This document shows, in pieces, positions 15,983 to 24,190 of a DNA stretch of 64,000 nt (position 1 is its first letter; every line of letters begins with the position of its first letter). The notes under the pieces were generated by a model. That model did no database searches and was not told the DNA's origin. It saw only the letters and a program-made list of their open reading frames with translations. Source of the stretch: Myxococcales bacterium (GTDB lineage Bacteria > Myxococcota > Myxococcia > Myxococcales > Myxococcaceae); contig JADLDB010000128.1 of assembly GCA_020846875.1 (NCBI GenBank), forward strand, positions 27,014 to 91,013, in the 5' to 3' direction. The position numbers and the translations under genes are program-made.

Positions 15983-16816
15983 TCAGCGCGCCTTCGACAC
16001 GCACTCCCCCTCGCCGCGGAAGTGGCCGACGGTGCGGCCGAGCGCGGTGACGAAGTCCTTGAGCGTCTTCACGCTGCCCGCGCTGCCGGTGCCGTACTGG
16101 CCGAGCGGCAGGCTGGTGAGCTGCACCGCGGCCAGCTCGTCCAGCGTCACCTCGCCGTCCTGGTTGGCGTCGGCGCCGGCGATGGCATCGAAGCGCAGCC
16201 TGGCGTCGGGCGACTCCAGGTCGTCGTACCAGAGGTGGTCTCCGTGAATGGTGAGCTGCACCACCTCCTGCCCGCCGGTGGGCACGGTGACGCCTTCACC
16301 GAAGTCGTGGTTGGTGCACTCGTCGTAGAGGGTGTCGGTGGTGAAGCCCCAGGCGAGGTGCTTCGAGGCGGCGGCCTTCGAGGCGGTGGCCTCGATGAAG
16401 ACGGAGTAGCCGCCCGCCTTCATGCGCTCGACGTCGGCGGCCTCGATGGCGCCCGCGGCCTCCACCGAGGGCGGCGCCGGGGCGATGGCGTAGCTGACCT
16501 TGTCCCACTTCTGCGCCGGCACGGAGGCGAAGGCGAGGAGCTCCACCGGACCCTTCTTGTGTTGGTCCACCACCTTCGCCACCGTCTGCTTCGGGCCCGC
16601 CTCGCCCGTCTTCTTCGCCAGCGTCACCTCGCCCAGCACCACGAGGAAGCGGGAGTAGGACAACTCCCAGCCGTCCACGAAGCCCACCTCGGCGCCGGCG
16701 GCAGCCGGAATCCGGTCCTCGATGTACTCCTCGCCCCAGGTGGTGAAGACGACCGAGCCCGTCCCGCCCCCGCAGCCCGCCGACAGCGCTGCGCTCAACA
16801 ACCAAAGCTTCCTCAT
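15983..16816 (-). CDS. Lipoprotein with an EF-hand-like calcium loop
   Basis: 277 residues starting at ATG 16816, which overlaps the upstream stop (ATGA). The signal peptide MRKLWLLSAALSAGC has a good lipobox. The chain includes a short acidic DANQDGEVTLDEL loop near residue 225, matching the D-x-N-x-D-G-x-(I/V)-x-x-x-E pattern of an EF-hand. HGDHLWYDD and TNHDF segments give further potential metal ligands. It is preceded by another lipoprotein gene and a TonB-dependent receptor gene, suggesting a periplasmic or outer-membrane accessory in metal handling. No named family was recognised. Confidence 0.72.
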   Translation of the reverse strand: MRKLWLLSAALSAGCGGGTGSVVFTTWGEEYIEDRIPAAAGAEVGFVDGWELSYSRFLVVLGEVTLAKKTGEAGPKQTVAKVVDQHKKGPVELLAFASVPAQKWDKVSYAIAPAPPSVEAAGAIEAADVERMKAGGYSVFIEATASKAAASKHLAWGFTTDTLYDECTNHDFGEGVTVPTGGQEVVQLTIHGDHLWYDDLESPDARLRFDAIAGADANQDGEVTLDELAAVQLTSLPLGQYGTGSAGSVKTLKDFVTALGRTVGHFRGEGECVSKAR

Positions 16817-17502
16817 GGGTTTGCCTCCCAGACTGCGTGGTACGCCGAGGAGTCCTGCACTCCTCGTCCGAAGCCGTTGAAGCAGGGGCTGGCCGGGTCG
16901 AGCGGGTCAGCCCCCGTCCCCACCTGCGCGAAGTCCATCCGCGAGACGATGGCCTTCAAGTCGAAGGTCAGCCGCACCTGGCCCGCCGACGTGTCCATCT
17001 CATGCGCGAAGGCGATGGCTTCGATGGGGCCCGGCGGCGCAAAGCCCAGCGTGTCAAACGCCACACTCTGCGTGTCTTTGGTGGCGGTGCCGGCCAGGCG
17101 TAGGCCCGCGCTGCCCAGCGTCAGTTGCATCGAGCCGTAGGGCCCCGTCACGGCGTTGGTAGTGCCCCACGTCACCTCGCCGCCCAGCAGGTCCACGTCC
17201 AGCGGCGTCAGAAGCTCGCCCAGGGCCTCCCCTGGCACGTAGTGGCCCGGGTGCGCCCAGGCGGTGGAGACGAGGAGGTCCAGGGGGCTCCACCGGCGAG
17301 AAATCGCCGGCACCTCACCGGAGAAGAAGCGCGCCGAGGCGAGCGACACGGTGGCTGACGAGAGCGTCACCGTCCAGCCGGTGTCCGTCACCAGCGCGGC
17401 GCTCTCCTTCGACACCACCAGGGGAAAGGTCCGGCGGGTGCGGGCCGTGCCTCCGCAGGACAGGACAGACAATGCCAGGGCGAAAGCAACCATCGTCTTC
17501 AC
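16813..17502 (-). CDS. Hypothetical lipoprotein paired with TonB-dependent receptor
   Basis: 229 residues. GTG 17502 overlaps the receptor stop (GTGA) and gives the signal VKTMVAFALALSVLSC; ATG 17493 is an alternative. The body is beta-rich, with SARFFSGE and WAHPGHYVPGEALGELL; the His-rich HPGHY could bind metal. FAHEMDTSAGQVRLTFDLKA follows later. The pattern resembles small periplasmic partners seen next to metal-related receptors, such as MbnP-like proteins, but I cannot assign it to that family. Translational coupling on both sides argues for a functional link to the receptor. Confidence 0.7.
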   Translation of the reverse strand: MKTMVAFALALSVLSCGGTARTRRTFPLVVSKESAALVTDTGWTVTLSSATVSLASARFFSGEVPAISRRWSPLDLLVSTAWAHPGHYVPGEALGELLTPLDVDLLGGEVTWGTTNAVTGPYGSMQLTLGSAGLRLAGTATKDTQSVAFDTLGFAPPGPIEAIAFAHEMDTSAGQVRLTFDLKAIVSRMDFAQVGTGADPLDPASPCFNGFGRGVQDSSAYHAVWEANP

Positions 17503-19601
17503 AGGTGCACCTCCAGGGTGAGCGCGAATTGGCGGGGCGCGCCGGCGGTGAAGTGCCGCGCCGGCAACAGACTGGGTTGGGCTGACGCTTCCCAGGCGGA
17601 AGGAAAGACGAATTCCCCGTCGCGCCACTGGGAGCCGAGGAGGTTCTGCACGTCCAGCACCAGCTCCACGCGGCCCACCCGCAGCGCCGCGCGGACGTCC
17701 CAGAGGAACACGGTGCGGCTGAACTCGTCGTAGGGCAACGGGCGCGGCCCGATGAGCGTCAGGGCGGTGCCGAGGCGCGGCGTCCAGGTGAGGCCCCACA
17801 GCGGGAAGGCGCGCGCGTAGCCGGCGTCGAGCCGCCCCACCAGCGGCGCGAAGTACGGGAGCAGCGAGTCGCTCTCCAGGACGTGCGCGGTCGCGCCGGT
17901 GAGGCTCGCCGCGAGGAAGAGCCCTTCCACCGGCCGCGTCGACACCGTGGCCTGCGCGCCGCCCCGCAGCGTGCTGCCCACGTACACCGTGGTGCCTGCC
18001 GTGTGGTCGAAGAAGAAGTCGTTGGCGACGTGACTGCCGAACAGCGCCGCGCGCACGTCCACCACCGACTCCAGGAAGGACGCCCCCACCTCCGCCCCGC
18101 GCACGTGCACGAAGGGCGCGCGCTCTCCGTCGGACAGGCTCCGGGCCTGAGGCGAGCGGAAGCCGTCGCCGTAGTTGAGAAACAGCCGCCAGGCCTCGCC
18201 CAGGGCGCGCTCCACGCCGGCCTTCAAGGCCCAGTGCGGGCCGAACGCAGCGCGCGTCGCGCCCTGCCCGTCGAAGGCCAGCTCGTCCTTCACCTCGAAG
18301 TGCAGCACGTCGAGGCGCCCGCCCAGCATGAAGCGCCACTGCGCCGGCTGCCACGCCACCTCCGTCCACGCGTTCACCGCCGTCTGGGTGATGGCCGCGG
18401 AGAAGTCGTCCCGGTACGGCGAGCCGTCGGCCTCGCGGTAGCCGCGCTGCGACTGGTGAAGGCCGTCGCGCCGCCCCCCGAGGCCCAGCTCCAGCGTCAC
18501 CAGCGAGTCGAAGGGGTGGAAGTGGCGCCGGTGGTACGCGCGCGCGCCCAGCAGGCCGCTCGACTGCTGCTGCTCGAGGCCGTCGCCCTCCGGGTGCTGG
18601 AGGAAGCCGGTGAAGTCGTTCTTCAGGCGCAGGTCCGACAGCACGCCGTACACCTCCAGCGTCGTCTTGCCGGACTCGTGCGGCAGCTCCAGGCCGAGGA
18701 GGAGCTGGTGCCGCGACGCCGAGCCGCCCTGCCGGAGTCCAACCGCGTCATAGAAGCCTGCGCCGGCGTCCACCGCGTCCTGGCGCACCACCCCCGGCGA
18801 GTCGAAGCGGCTGCCCGCGCTGCCCAGCACCGCGCGCAAGCGGGCCGGGCCCACCTTCAGCGTCGCCTGGCCAAGGAGAGAGACGCGACCAAAGGCGCGC
18901 TGCGGCCCGAAGCCATCACCCTGCACGTACTCCACCGCGGCGAACGTCTCCGGTGCCTCGGTGGGCCGGACGCCGGCGAAGAGGCGCAGCCGGTTGAAGC
19001 TGCCGTAGGACACCGCCGCGCTGAGGCCGGGCTCCTCGAGGCCCAGCTCGTACTGCACCGTGCCCGCCACCGCGAAGTCGCCCTGGAAGGCGCGGTAGCT
19101 GCCTTCCGTCACCCGCACCTCGCGCACCGCGTCCGGGATGAGCCAGTTGACGTCCGCGTAGCCCAGCGCGTGCACGTGGGAGACTTCGTTGACCGGCAGG
19201 CCGGCGACGAGGAGCTCCACGTCCTGGCCGTGCACCGCGTCGAAGCCGCGCAGGAAGAGCTGCTGCGCTTTGCCTTCCCCGCTGTGCTGGCTGGCGACGA
19301 GGCCCGGGACGAGGCGAAGGAGGTCGGTCGCTCCACTCTTCGGCGCGGCCTGCACCACGTCCTGCGGCACGGTGACTTCGGAGGCGGAGTGCGGCGCGCG
19401 CGCCCCTCGGACGGTGGTGGTGCCCAGCGAGGTGCCGGCGTCGACGTCGACGGGCTCGGCGCCTGCGTCCGAGGGAAGGCCCCCTCGAGGGAGAGGGGAA
19501 GCCACGCCCGCGTCGGCGAGCTCCTCGGGCTCCTCATGGGCAGACGCCAGCCGCGCCCACAGGAGCAGGAGAGACAACGCGAGGACGTGCCCTGCGCGCA
19601 C
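17499..19601 (-). CDS. TonB-dependent outer-membrane receptor
   Basis: 700 residues. It has a cleavable signal (LLLLWARLASA then HEEPEE), an N-terminal plug domain (about residues 60-190) with GTTTVRGAR and LFLRGFDAVHGQDVELLVAG, and a 22-strand-type barrel ending in RQFALTLEVHL. The length is typical of siderophore/metal receptors. The acidic, His-containing N-terminus and a His-rich peptide encoded upstream (19712) favour a metal ion or metal complex as cargo. It is followed by two translationally coupled lipoprotein genes. The last residue is Leu rather than the usual Phe/Trp, a minor deviation from the barrel-assembly signal. Confidence 0.88.
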   Translation of the reverse strand: MRAGHVLALSLLLLWARLASAHEEPEELADAGVASPLPRGGLPSDAGAEPVDVDAGTSLGTTTVRGARAPHSASEVTVPQDVVQAAPKSGATDLLRLVPGLVASQHSGEGKAQQLFLRGFDAVHGQDVELLVAGLPVNEVSHVHALGYADVNWLIPDAVREVRVTEGSYRAFQGDFAVAGTVQYELGLEEPGLSAAVSYGSFNRLRLFAGVRPTEAPETFAAVEYVQGDGFGPQRAFGRVSLLGQATLKVGPARLRAVLGSAGSRFDSPGVVRQDAVDAGAGFYDAVGLRQGGSASRHQLLLGLELPHESGKTTLEVYGVLSDLRLKNDFTGFLQHPEGDGLEQQQSSGLLGARAYHRRHFHPFDSLVTLELGLGGRRDGLHQSQRGYREADGSPYRDDFSAAITQTAVNAWTEVAWQPAQWRFMLGGRLDVLHFEVKDELAFDGQGATRAAFGPHWALKAGVERALGEAWRLFLNYGDGFRSPQARSLSDGERAPFVHVRGAEVGASFLESVVDVRAALFGSHVANDFFFDHTAGTTVYVGSTLRGGAQATVSTRPVEGLFLAASLTGATAHVLESDSLLPYFAPLVGRLDAGYARAFPLWGLTWTPRLGTALTLIGPRPLPYDEFSRTVFLWDVRAALRVGRVELVLDVQNLLGSQWRDGEFVFPSAWEASAQPSLLPARHFTAGAPRQFALTLEVHL

Positions 19602-19711
19602 GGCGACTCCAGGAGACAGCGCGGTGGGTGCGCGAGCGCGAGCGTGGCCGCGTCAACGCACGAAGGCTTGCGAGGAACTTCCGCTTTCCCGGGACAGGAG
19701 AGAGGGAGGCC

Positions 19712-20026
19712 CTACGGGCCCTGCGGCTGCTCAGGACGGAACGACGAAGCGAGCGACGGCGCCTCGGGCGCCAACGACTCCGTGCGCTCGAGTGGCTGCC
19801 ACACCGCCACCAGGACGGGCATCGCAGGTGCCGACTGGAAGACGGCCTTGCCATGTTCGACGCTGCCCTCACCGTGCGCCCCGGGCCGTGGCGCGGGCGC
19901 GCCGTGCGAGTGCGCGTGCCCGTGGGAGTGCTCCACCGCGTGCAGCACCGGCGAGATGACCAGCGCCCAGCCCAGGGCCAGCAGCCCCAGGACGGACAGC
20001 TCGACGCGGTCGCGGCGGGAGAACAT
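19712..20026 (-). CDS. His-rich single-span membrane peptide
   Basis: 104 residues. ATG 20026 is chosen because GGAGGGAGG lies just upstream; an ATG seven codons earlier would place that ribosome-binding sequence inside the gene. One membrane segment (LSVLGLLALGWALVISPVL) is followed by an exposed HAVEHSHGHAHSHG run, a strong candidate for Zn, Cu, Ni or Co binding. It resembles the small DUF2946-like or His-rich proteins near metal uptake genes. It lies 110 bases ahead of the TonB-dependent receptor in the same orientation and may scavenge or sense the transported metal. Confidence 0.68.
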   Translation of the reverse strand: MFSRRDRVELSVLGLLALGWALVISPVLHAVEHSHGHAHSHGAPAPRPGAHGEGSVEHGKAVFQSAPAMPVLVAVWQPLERTESLAPEAPSLASSFRPEQPQGP

Positions 20027-20079
20027 CCACCTCCCTCCTAGCCCCATCTCAGCCGCCCGTCATCGCCCGCGTGCAGCCG

Positions 20080-20094
20080 ACGCAGACTTTGCGT
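20080..20094. promoter_or_regulatory. Short inverted repeat in divergent intergenic region
   Basis: ACGCA-GACTT-TGCGT lies between the divergently transcribed His-rich peptide gene and the OsmC gene. Two perfect 5-bp half-sites and a 5-bp spacer could be an operator for a dimeric regulator such as a Fur/Zur-like protein. The match is short and may be chance. Confidence 0.22.
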
Positions 20095-20132
20095 GAACCG
20101 CCGGTGCGGCGCGCCGGCTCAGAGGGGACATC

Positions 20133-20576
20133 ATGGCGACCACTTCGGAGATTGTGGTGACCCTCCCCGGCGGCCGGCGCGTCGACGCGCTCATCGGCGG
20201 GCACGTCGTCCGCACGGACCAACCGAAGGACAACGGCGGCGAAGACACCGCACCCTCCCCCTTCAACCTCTTCCTCGCCTCCCTCGGCACCTGCGCCGGC
20301 ATCTTCGTGCAGGGCTTCTGCGCGAAGCGCGGCATCTCCACCGACGGCATCGTCCTCAAGGAGCGCCCCAGCTACTCGCCCGAGGGCGTGCTGACCGCGG
20401 TGGACATCGACATCGAGCTGCCCGCCGGCTTCCCCGAGAAGTACCGCGAGGCCGTGGTGCGCGTCGCGTCCGAGTGCAGCGTGAAGCGCGCCATCGCCGC
20501 GCAGCCCCACTTCACCGTCCGCGCCGTTTCCCCCGCCGCCCCTCCCGACGCTCGCACCACGCTCGCGGCGCCCTGA
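20133..20576 (+). CDS. OsmC-family protein
   Basis: 147 residues, usual size. After an N-terminal strand it has APSPFNLFLASLGTCAGIFV, with the conserved Cys54 at the start of the central helix, and a second conserved Cys115 in VASECSVKRAI. This pair forms the peroxidase site of OsmC/Ohr proteins, although the YhfA-like subgroup can differ in substrate. An additional Cys63 lies nine residues after Cys54. Likely a cytoplasmic thiol peroxidase for organic hydroperoxides or a related role. It starts with ATG after AGAGGGG and is divergent from the metal operon. Confidence 0.88.
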   Translation: MATTSEIVVTLPGGRRVDALIGGHVVRTDQPKDNGGEDTAPSPFNLFLASLGTCAGIFVQGFCAKRGISTDGIVLKERPSYSPEGVLTAVDIDIELPAGFPEKYREAVVRVASECSVKRAIAAQPHFTVRAVSPAAPPDARTTLAAP

Positions 20577-20909
20577 CGGCACGCGAGGGCCGTCCCTGGT
20601 TCACCTCCACACGGTGGGCAGGCCGTGCCCATGGTGTGGAGACGATTCCCCCGCGGCGCCGACGCCGTGCCCCGGAGGTGGGTGGCCGTCCAACCGCCGG
20701 GGATGCGCAGGGCCGACTCGCTCAGCCGGCGCGAGTGCTCGCCGCTCTTGTGCAGGGAGACGTCGGACGCGGCGGAGCGCGGGCGGCTGCTCCCCGGCGC
20801 CAGCTCCTCCACCGCGGCACCCCGGCGCTCCGGGCGCTCGGACGACTGGAAGATTCCAGCCAGAAGGACACGCGTGCGCCGCGCGCCGCGCCGGGGTAGG
20901 TCGCGCCGC
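20577..20909. other. 333-bp gap between OsmC and hemerythrin genes
   Basis: It starts with the hairpin annotated at 20605-20641. The rest is open in several frames, but I see no signal peptide or family motif. The frame upstream of the hemerythrin ATG is Arg-rich and not protein-like. Confidence 0.4.
20605..20641 (+). terminator. Hairpin after OsmC gene
   Basis: CTCCACACGGTGGGC pairs with GCCCATGGTGTGGAG over 15 positions with two mismatches, with a 7-base loop (AGGCCGT). It begins 28 bases after the OsmC stop. There is no T-tract, which is usual for high-GC terminators; it could also be a repetitive palindrome. Confidence 0.42.
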
Positions 20910-21428
20910 ATGGTCGGGGGAGAAATCAGCACCGGCAGCTTCGACGTCATCGAGGCGCTCCACGCCGCACACCAGCGCGCTCGCACCGCCCTGAAGCTGG
21001 CCGCGTCCCTGGGCACCGCGTCCGCCACCGAGGCCACCGCCGAACTGGCCCACGCCATCGCGACGACTCTCGGGGAGGACGTCCCCCGCCACATGCACCA
21101 CGAAGAGGAGGTGCTGGCCCCGCGGCTGGCCGGCCTGCACGTGGTGGTGGACGCCGCGCTCGAGCGGATGAAGCAGGAGCACTTCCAGCTCCACGCCAAC
21201 CTCGCCCAGGTCACCACCCTGTGTGAGTCCATCGCCCGCGACGTGTCGCGGCTCCATGCCCTGCGCTTCTCCCTGGACACCGCCGTGCAGACGTTGTCGG
21301 CCCGCCTCGCCGCGCACCACGAGATGGAGGAGTCCATCGTCTTCCCCGCCATCCGCCGGTTGATGCCGCCGCGAGACCAGACGGACGTGCGCCGGGAGCT
21401 GCGCGCGCGGCGACGCCTGGACAGCTGA
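20910..21428 (+). CDS. Hemerythrin-like (HHE) domain protein
   Basis: 172 residues from ATG 20910. The four-helix pattern of HHE proteins is clear: IEALHAAHQRARTALKL, DVPRHMHHEEEVLAPRLAGL, KQEHFQLHANL and RLAAHHEMEESIVFPAIRRL. The His and Glu residues in these helices match the ligands of a diiron site. Such proteins bind oxygen or nitric oxide, store iron or repair Fe-S clusters. An upstream extension of 95 codons is open but Arg-rich and not protein-like, so it was excluded. Cytoplasmic. Confidence 0.82.
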   Translation: MVGGEISTGSFDVIEALHAAHQRARTALKLAASLGTASATEATAELAHAIATTLGEDVPRHMHHEEEVLAPRLAGLHVVVDAALERMKQEHFQLHANLAQVTTLCESIARDVSRLHALRFSLDTAVQTLSARLAAHHEMEESIVFPAIRRLMPPRDQTDVRRELRARRRLDS

Positions 21429-21550
21429 GCGCCTCAGGCACCGAGCTGCGGGCCTCGAGGAAGCGGTAGCCGCGCGGTCGAGGACCGACGCCGCGGCGAG
21501 CGCCCACCAGCCCCTCGACTCCCCACCGGAAGGTCCAAGGCTCCCGAGGT

Positions 21551-21602
21551 CCACCTGGGCCCGGAAAACGTCGTCAGGACGACACTTTCGGGGCCCACGT
21601 GG
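21551..21602. terminator. Long imperfect palindrome, candidate bidirectional terminator
   Basis: The arms TGGGCCCGGAAAACGTCGTC and GACGACACTTTCGGGGCCCA pair at 17 of 20 positions across a two-base centre, and CCAC/GTGG outside extends the stem. It lies between the convergent hemerythrin gene (ends 21428) and the minus-strand gene ending at 21607, five bases from the latter stop. It could be a terminator for both or a mobile palindromic repeat. Confidence 0.5.
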
Positions 21603-21606
21603 ATGC

Positions 21607-22077
21607 TCACCCGTCCCAGGGCTCGAGCAACCGCCGCAGCACCGCCGCGTTGCGTGCCTCGTCCAGCACACGCCCGTCGAGCAACGCTCGCGCGTGCCCT
21701 TTCGACAGACACCACAACTGCAGCATGTCCTCCCACTCGCCCAGCACCGCCACCACCCCCACGTCTGCCTCCGCACGGAAGAGGTCGTTCAGGTTGTGCA
21801 CCAGCGCCTCCACACCCTCGCACTCCCACTTCTCGTGCACCTCGCGCCACGCCACCTCCAGCACCGGCGGCGCCCCCGTGCGCACGTCCAACAGCTTCAG
21901 CTTCGCCGCGCTCCCTCCCAACGCATGGAGCAGCGGCCCCACCGCCTCGTCCGGCGTGGCCTGGAGTGAAATCGACAACCCGCCGGCGAGCCGCCCGGCG
22001 TGACAGAGCCGCACCAGGCGCTTCGCCGCGCCCCGCCCCTTCAGCAGCCCCAGCGCTTTCAGCGTCGTCGCCAGCAC
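21607..22077 (-). CDS. Hypothetical protein
   Basis: 156 residues if started at GTG 22077; no strong ribosome-binding site was seen. The chain has a regular alternating pattern typical of a real alpha/beta protein: GLSISLQATPDEAVGPLLHAL, AKLKLLDVRTG, WREVHEKWECEGVEALVHNL and DVGVVAVLGEWEDMLQLWCL. It ends with an LDEARNAAVLRRLLEPW helix. I do not recognise the family. It is divergent from the DUF2461 gene (22102), and the intergenic space is only 24 bases, so its upstream control must overlap that gene or the true start lies nearby. Confidence 0.55.
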   Translation of the reverse strand: MLATTLKALGLLKGRGAAKRLVRLCHAGRLAGGLSISLQATPDEAVGPLLHALGGSAAKLKLLDVRTGAPPVLEVAWREVHEKWECEGVEALVHNLNDLFRAEADVGVVAVLGEWEDMLQLWCLSKGHARALLDGRVLDEARNAAVLRRLLEPWDG

Positions 22078-22101
22078 GCGCGCCTCATACAGTGCCCCGC
22101 C

Positions 22102-22800
22102 ATGTCCTTCGACGGCTTTCCCCGAGGCGGCGTCAACTTCTTCCGGCAGCTCAAGGTGCTGCAGGACCGCGAGTGGTTCAAGGCCCACAAGGCCGACTTC
22201 GAGGAGCTCTGGCAGCGGCCGATGACGGCCCTCTTCGACGAGCTGCACCAGCGCTTCCAGCGCGCCTTCCCCTCGGTGAAGCAGACCAAGCCCAAGGTGT
22301 TCCGCCTCTACCGCGACGTGCGCTTCAGCAAAGACAAGTCGCCCTTCAAGACGCACATGGCCGCGGTGCTGCCCCTCTTCCCCGGAAAGAGCCCGGAGTG
22401 GGCCACCGGCTTCTATTGCTCCTTCGGTGAAGAGGTGTACGTCGCCGCCGGCCGGTGGGTGCTGGAGCCCGACGAGTTGGCCCGCTTCCGCAAGGCCGTC
22501 CTCGCGGACAAGACGGGCGCGCCGCTGGCCACCGCGGTGAAGAAGCTCACGGCGAAGGGCTTCGAGGTGTCCGCCCACGAGTCCCTCAAGCGGCCGCCGC
22601 CCGGCGTGGACAAGGCGCACCCGCGCCTCGCGCTGCTCAAGTTGAAGGGCTTCGCCTTCTCCTTCCCCCAGCGCACCGCGGCCTCGCTGGAGGACGGGAA
22701 GAAGCTGGTCGCCGGCCTGGTGAAGGACGTGGAGGCCGCCGCGCCGCTGCTGCGCTGGGTGGAGGCGCTCTCGAAGGGCGGCCCGCTGCCGAAGGTGTGA
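22102..22800 (+). CDS. DUF2461-family protein (TIGR02453 type)
   Basis: 232 residues from ATG 22102. It starts MSFDGFPRGGVNFFRQL then REWFKAHKADFEE, the typical opening (F-L-x-N-N-x-x-x-W-F) of DUF2461, and has RLYRDVRFSKDKSPFKTH, the most conserved motif. EVYVAAGRWVLEPDELARFR and a closing FAFSFPQ segment also fit. The biochemical role of the family is unknown. It is convergent with the Cys-rich lipoprotein gene, with a hairpin between them. Confidence 0.88.
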   Translation: MSFDGFPRGGVNFFRQLKVLQDREWFKAHKADFEELWQRPMTALFDELHQRFQRAFPSVKQTKPKVFRLYRDVRFSKDKSPFKTHMAAVLPLFPGKSPEWATGFYCSFGEEVYVAAGRWVLEPDELARFRKAVLADKTGAPLATAVKKLTAKGFEVSAHESLKRPPPGVDKAHPRLALLKLKGFAFSFPQRTAASLEDGKKLVAGLVKDVEAAAPLLRWVEALSKGGPLPKV

Positions 22801-22821
22801 CTCGCGCTCCGAAAACACGAC

Positions 22822-22853
22822 GGGCGGCGCAGCCGAGTATGGCCACGCCGCCC
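22822..22853. terminator. Hairpin between convergent genes
   Basis: GGGCGGCG (22822-22829) pairs perfectly with CGCCGCCC (22846-22853) around a 16-base loop. It is located 21 bases past the DUF2461 stop and 30 bases past the stop of the opposing lipoprotein gene. A CGAAAG sequence follows on the plus strand; no T-run. Confidence 0.42.
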
Positions 22854-22883
22854 GAAAGAGGTGTCAGCCTCAGCCGCGGGCGC

Positions 22884-23957
22884 TTACTGGCAGGCCATCG
22901 CCGCGCCGTCGCAGGTGCCGCCCATGAAGCAGGCCTCACCGTTGTTCACGCACGCCGGCAGGATGAAGATGAGGTCGCAGCACTGACCCGCGGTGCAGGG
23001 CGTCCCCAGCAGCGAGCAGAGGTCCGGCAGGCCGCCGTCGAAGGGCAGGCCGCCGCCGCCGCCGCCGATGCCACCGCCGAAGCCGCCGCCCTGGCCGCCC
23101 ACGCAGGTGCCCGCGTCGAGGTCGCACACCGAGACCCCCTGGCAGGTCTGGCACGCACCGCCCGGCACGCCCACGCCGCAGCGCGCGTTGCTGAACATGG
23201 ACGGCTGCACGCAGGTGTTCCCGTCACAGCAGCCGGTGGCGCAGTTGGTCGCGCTGCAGGTGCCGCCGCCCATGCACGCGCCGCCGGTGCAGTTCTGCCC
23301 AGTGCCGGTGTCGCACATCTGGCAGAAGACGCCCTGGCTGCCGCAGGACATGTTGGTGTTGCCCGCCAGGCAGTTGCCGGTGGACACGTCCACGCAGCCC
23401 GCGCACGGAGTGCAGGTGCCGGACACGCAGGTGTTGCCCATGGTGCAGGGCGCGCACTGGGCGCCGCCGGTGCCGCAGCGCGACGGCGTCAACTGCGTCA
23501 CACAGGTGCCCGAGGCCGTGCAGCAGCCGTTGGAGCAGTTGGTCGCGTTGCAGCCCATCGCGCCGCCGCCGCCGCCGGTGCCACCGCCGCCGCCACCCGA
23601 GCCGCCACCGCTGCCGCCGCCGGTGCCTCCTCCCGAGCCGCCACCGCTGCCGCCGCCGGTGCCCCCGCCCGAGCCGCCGCCGGTGCCGGGGGTGCCGCAC
23701 TTGCCGCCGAACTCCTTGAGCGGGTCCAACTTGTCGCAGGTCTGCCCCGTGGCGCAGACAGCGCAGGACGCGCCGGCCGCGCCGCACGCCTCTCGGGAGA
23801 TGCCCTTGAAACAACTGCCCGTCTCGTCGCAGCAGCCGTCACAGTTGCTGGCGTTGCACCGGGTAATGGGAGGACGCGAACCGCAGGCGGGAAAGGCCGC
23901 CACGAGAAAACCCACCAACGCGCCGAGCGCGAGTGCCCTGGAAACCTGCTGCGTCAT
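22884..23957 (-). CDS. Cys-rich lipoprotein with Gly/Ser/Thr linker
   Basis: 357 residues from ATG 23957. The signal peptide ends FLVAAFPAC. Four Cys modules of the form NC(x)GCC...GxC recur (NCDGCCDETGSC, NCSNGCCTASGTC, NCATGCCDGNTC and others). Between the first and second modules is a roughly 55-residue GGGSGGGTGGG-type linker, with a second Gly tract near the C-terminus. This layout (lipobox, short Cys knot, Gly linker, Cys modules) recurs in the genes at 39826 and 52853. Probably a surface adhesin or matrix protein; ligand unknown. The next gene is divergent, with about 230 bases between. Confidence 0.8.
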   Translation of the reverse strand: MTQQVSRALALGALVGFLVAAFPACGSRPPITRCNASNCDGCCDETGSCFKGISREACGAAGASCAVCATGQTCDKLDPLKEFGGKCGTPGTGGGSGGGTGGGSGGGSGGGTGGGSGGGSGGGGGGTGGGGGAMGCNATNCSNGCCTASGTCVTQLTPSRCGTGGAQCAPCTMGNTCVSGTCTPCAGCVDVSTGNCLAGNTNMSCGSQGVFCQMCDTGTGQNCTGGACMGGGTCSATNCATGCCDGNTCVQPSMFSNARCGVGVPGGACQTCQGVSVCDLDAGTCVGGQGGGFGGGIGGGGGGLPFDGGLPDLCSLLGTPCTAGQCCDLIFILPACVNNGEACFMGGTCDGAAMACQ

Positions 23958-24190
23958 GTCCTTGCTTCTCCCCGACTCGGAGGGCGCTTTCCCGCGCCTG
24001 AAAGTCGTCTGTCACGGCCCTTTGAAGGTGGTGCGTCTACACACACTGCCCGGCGGGAACAAGCCCCGGGCGTAGGGAGATGTAGGCGCGGACGTGTGGC
24101 TGGCGCGCGTGTAGGGGGGTTGATCTCCCCTGCCCACAGGTCCAATGTGCGCGTCCCTCGTTCCCGTTTCCAGTTGGGGAGATGCACCAC

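Noticed and set aside
23560..23690. CRISPR-like or satellite array in a GC-rich repeat
   Set aside because: The repeat is the coding sequence for a GGGSGGGTGGG linker in the lipoprotein gene, with no unique spacers.
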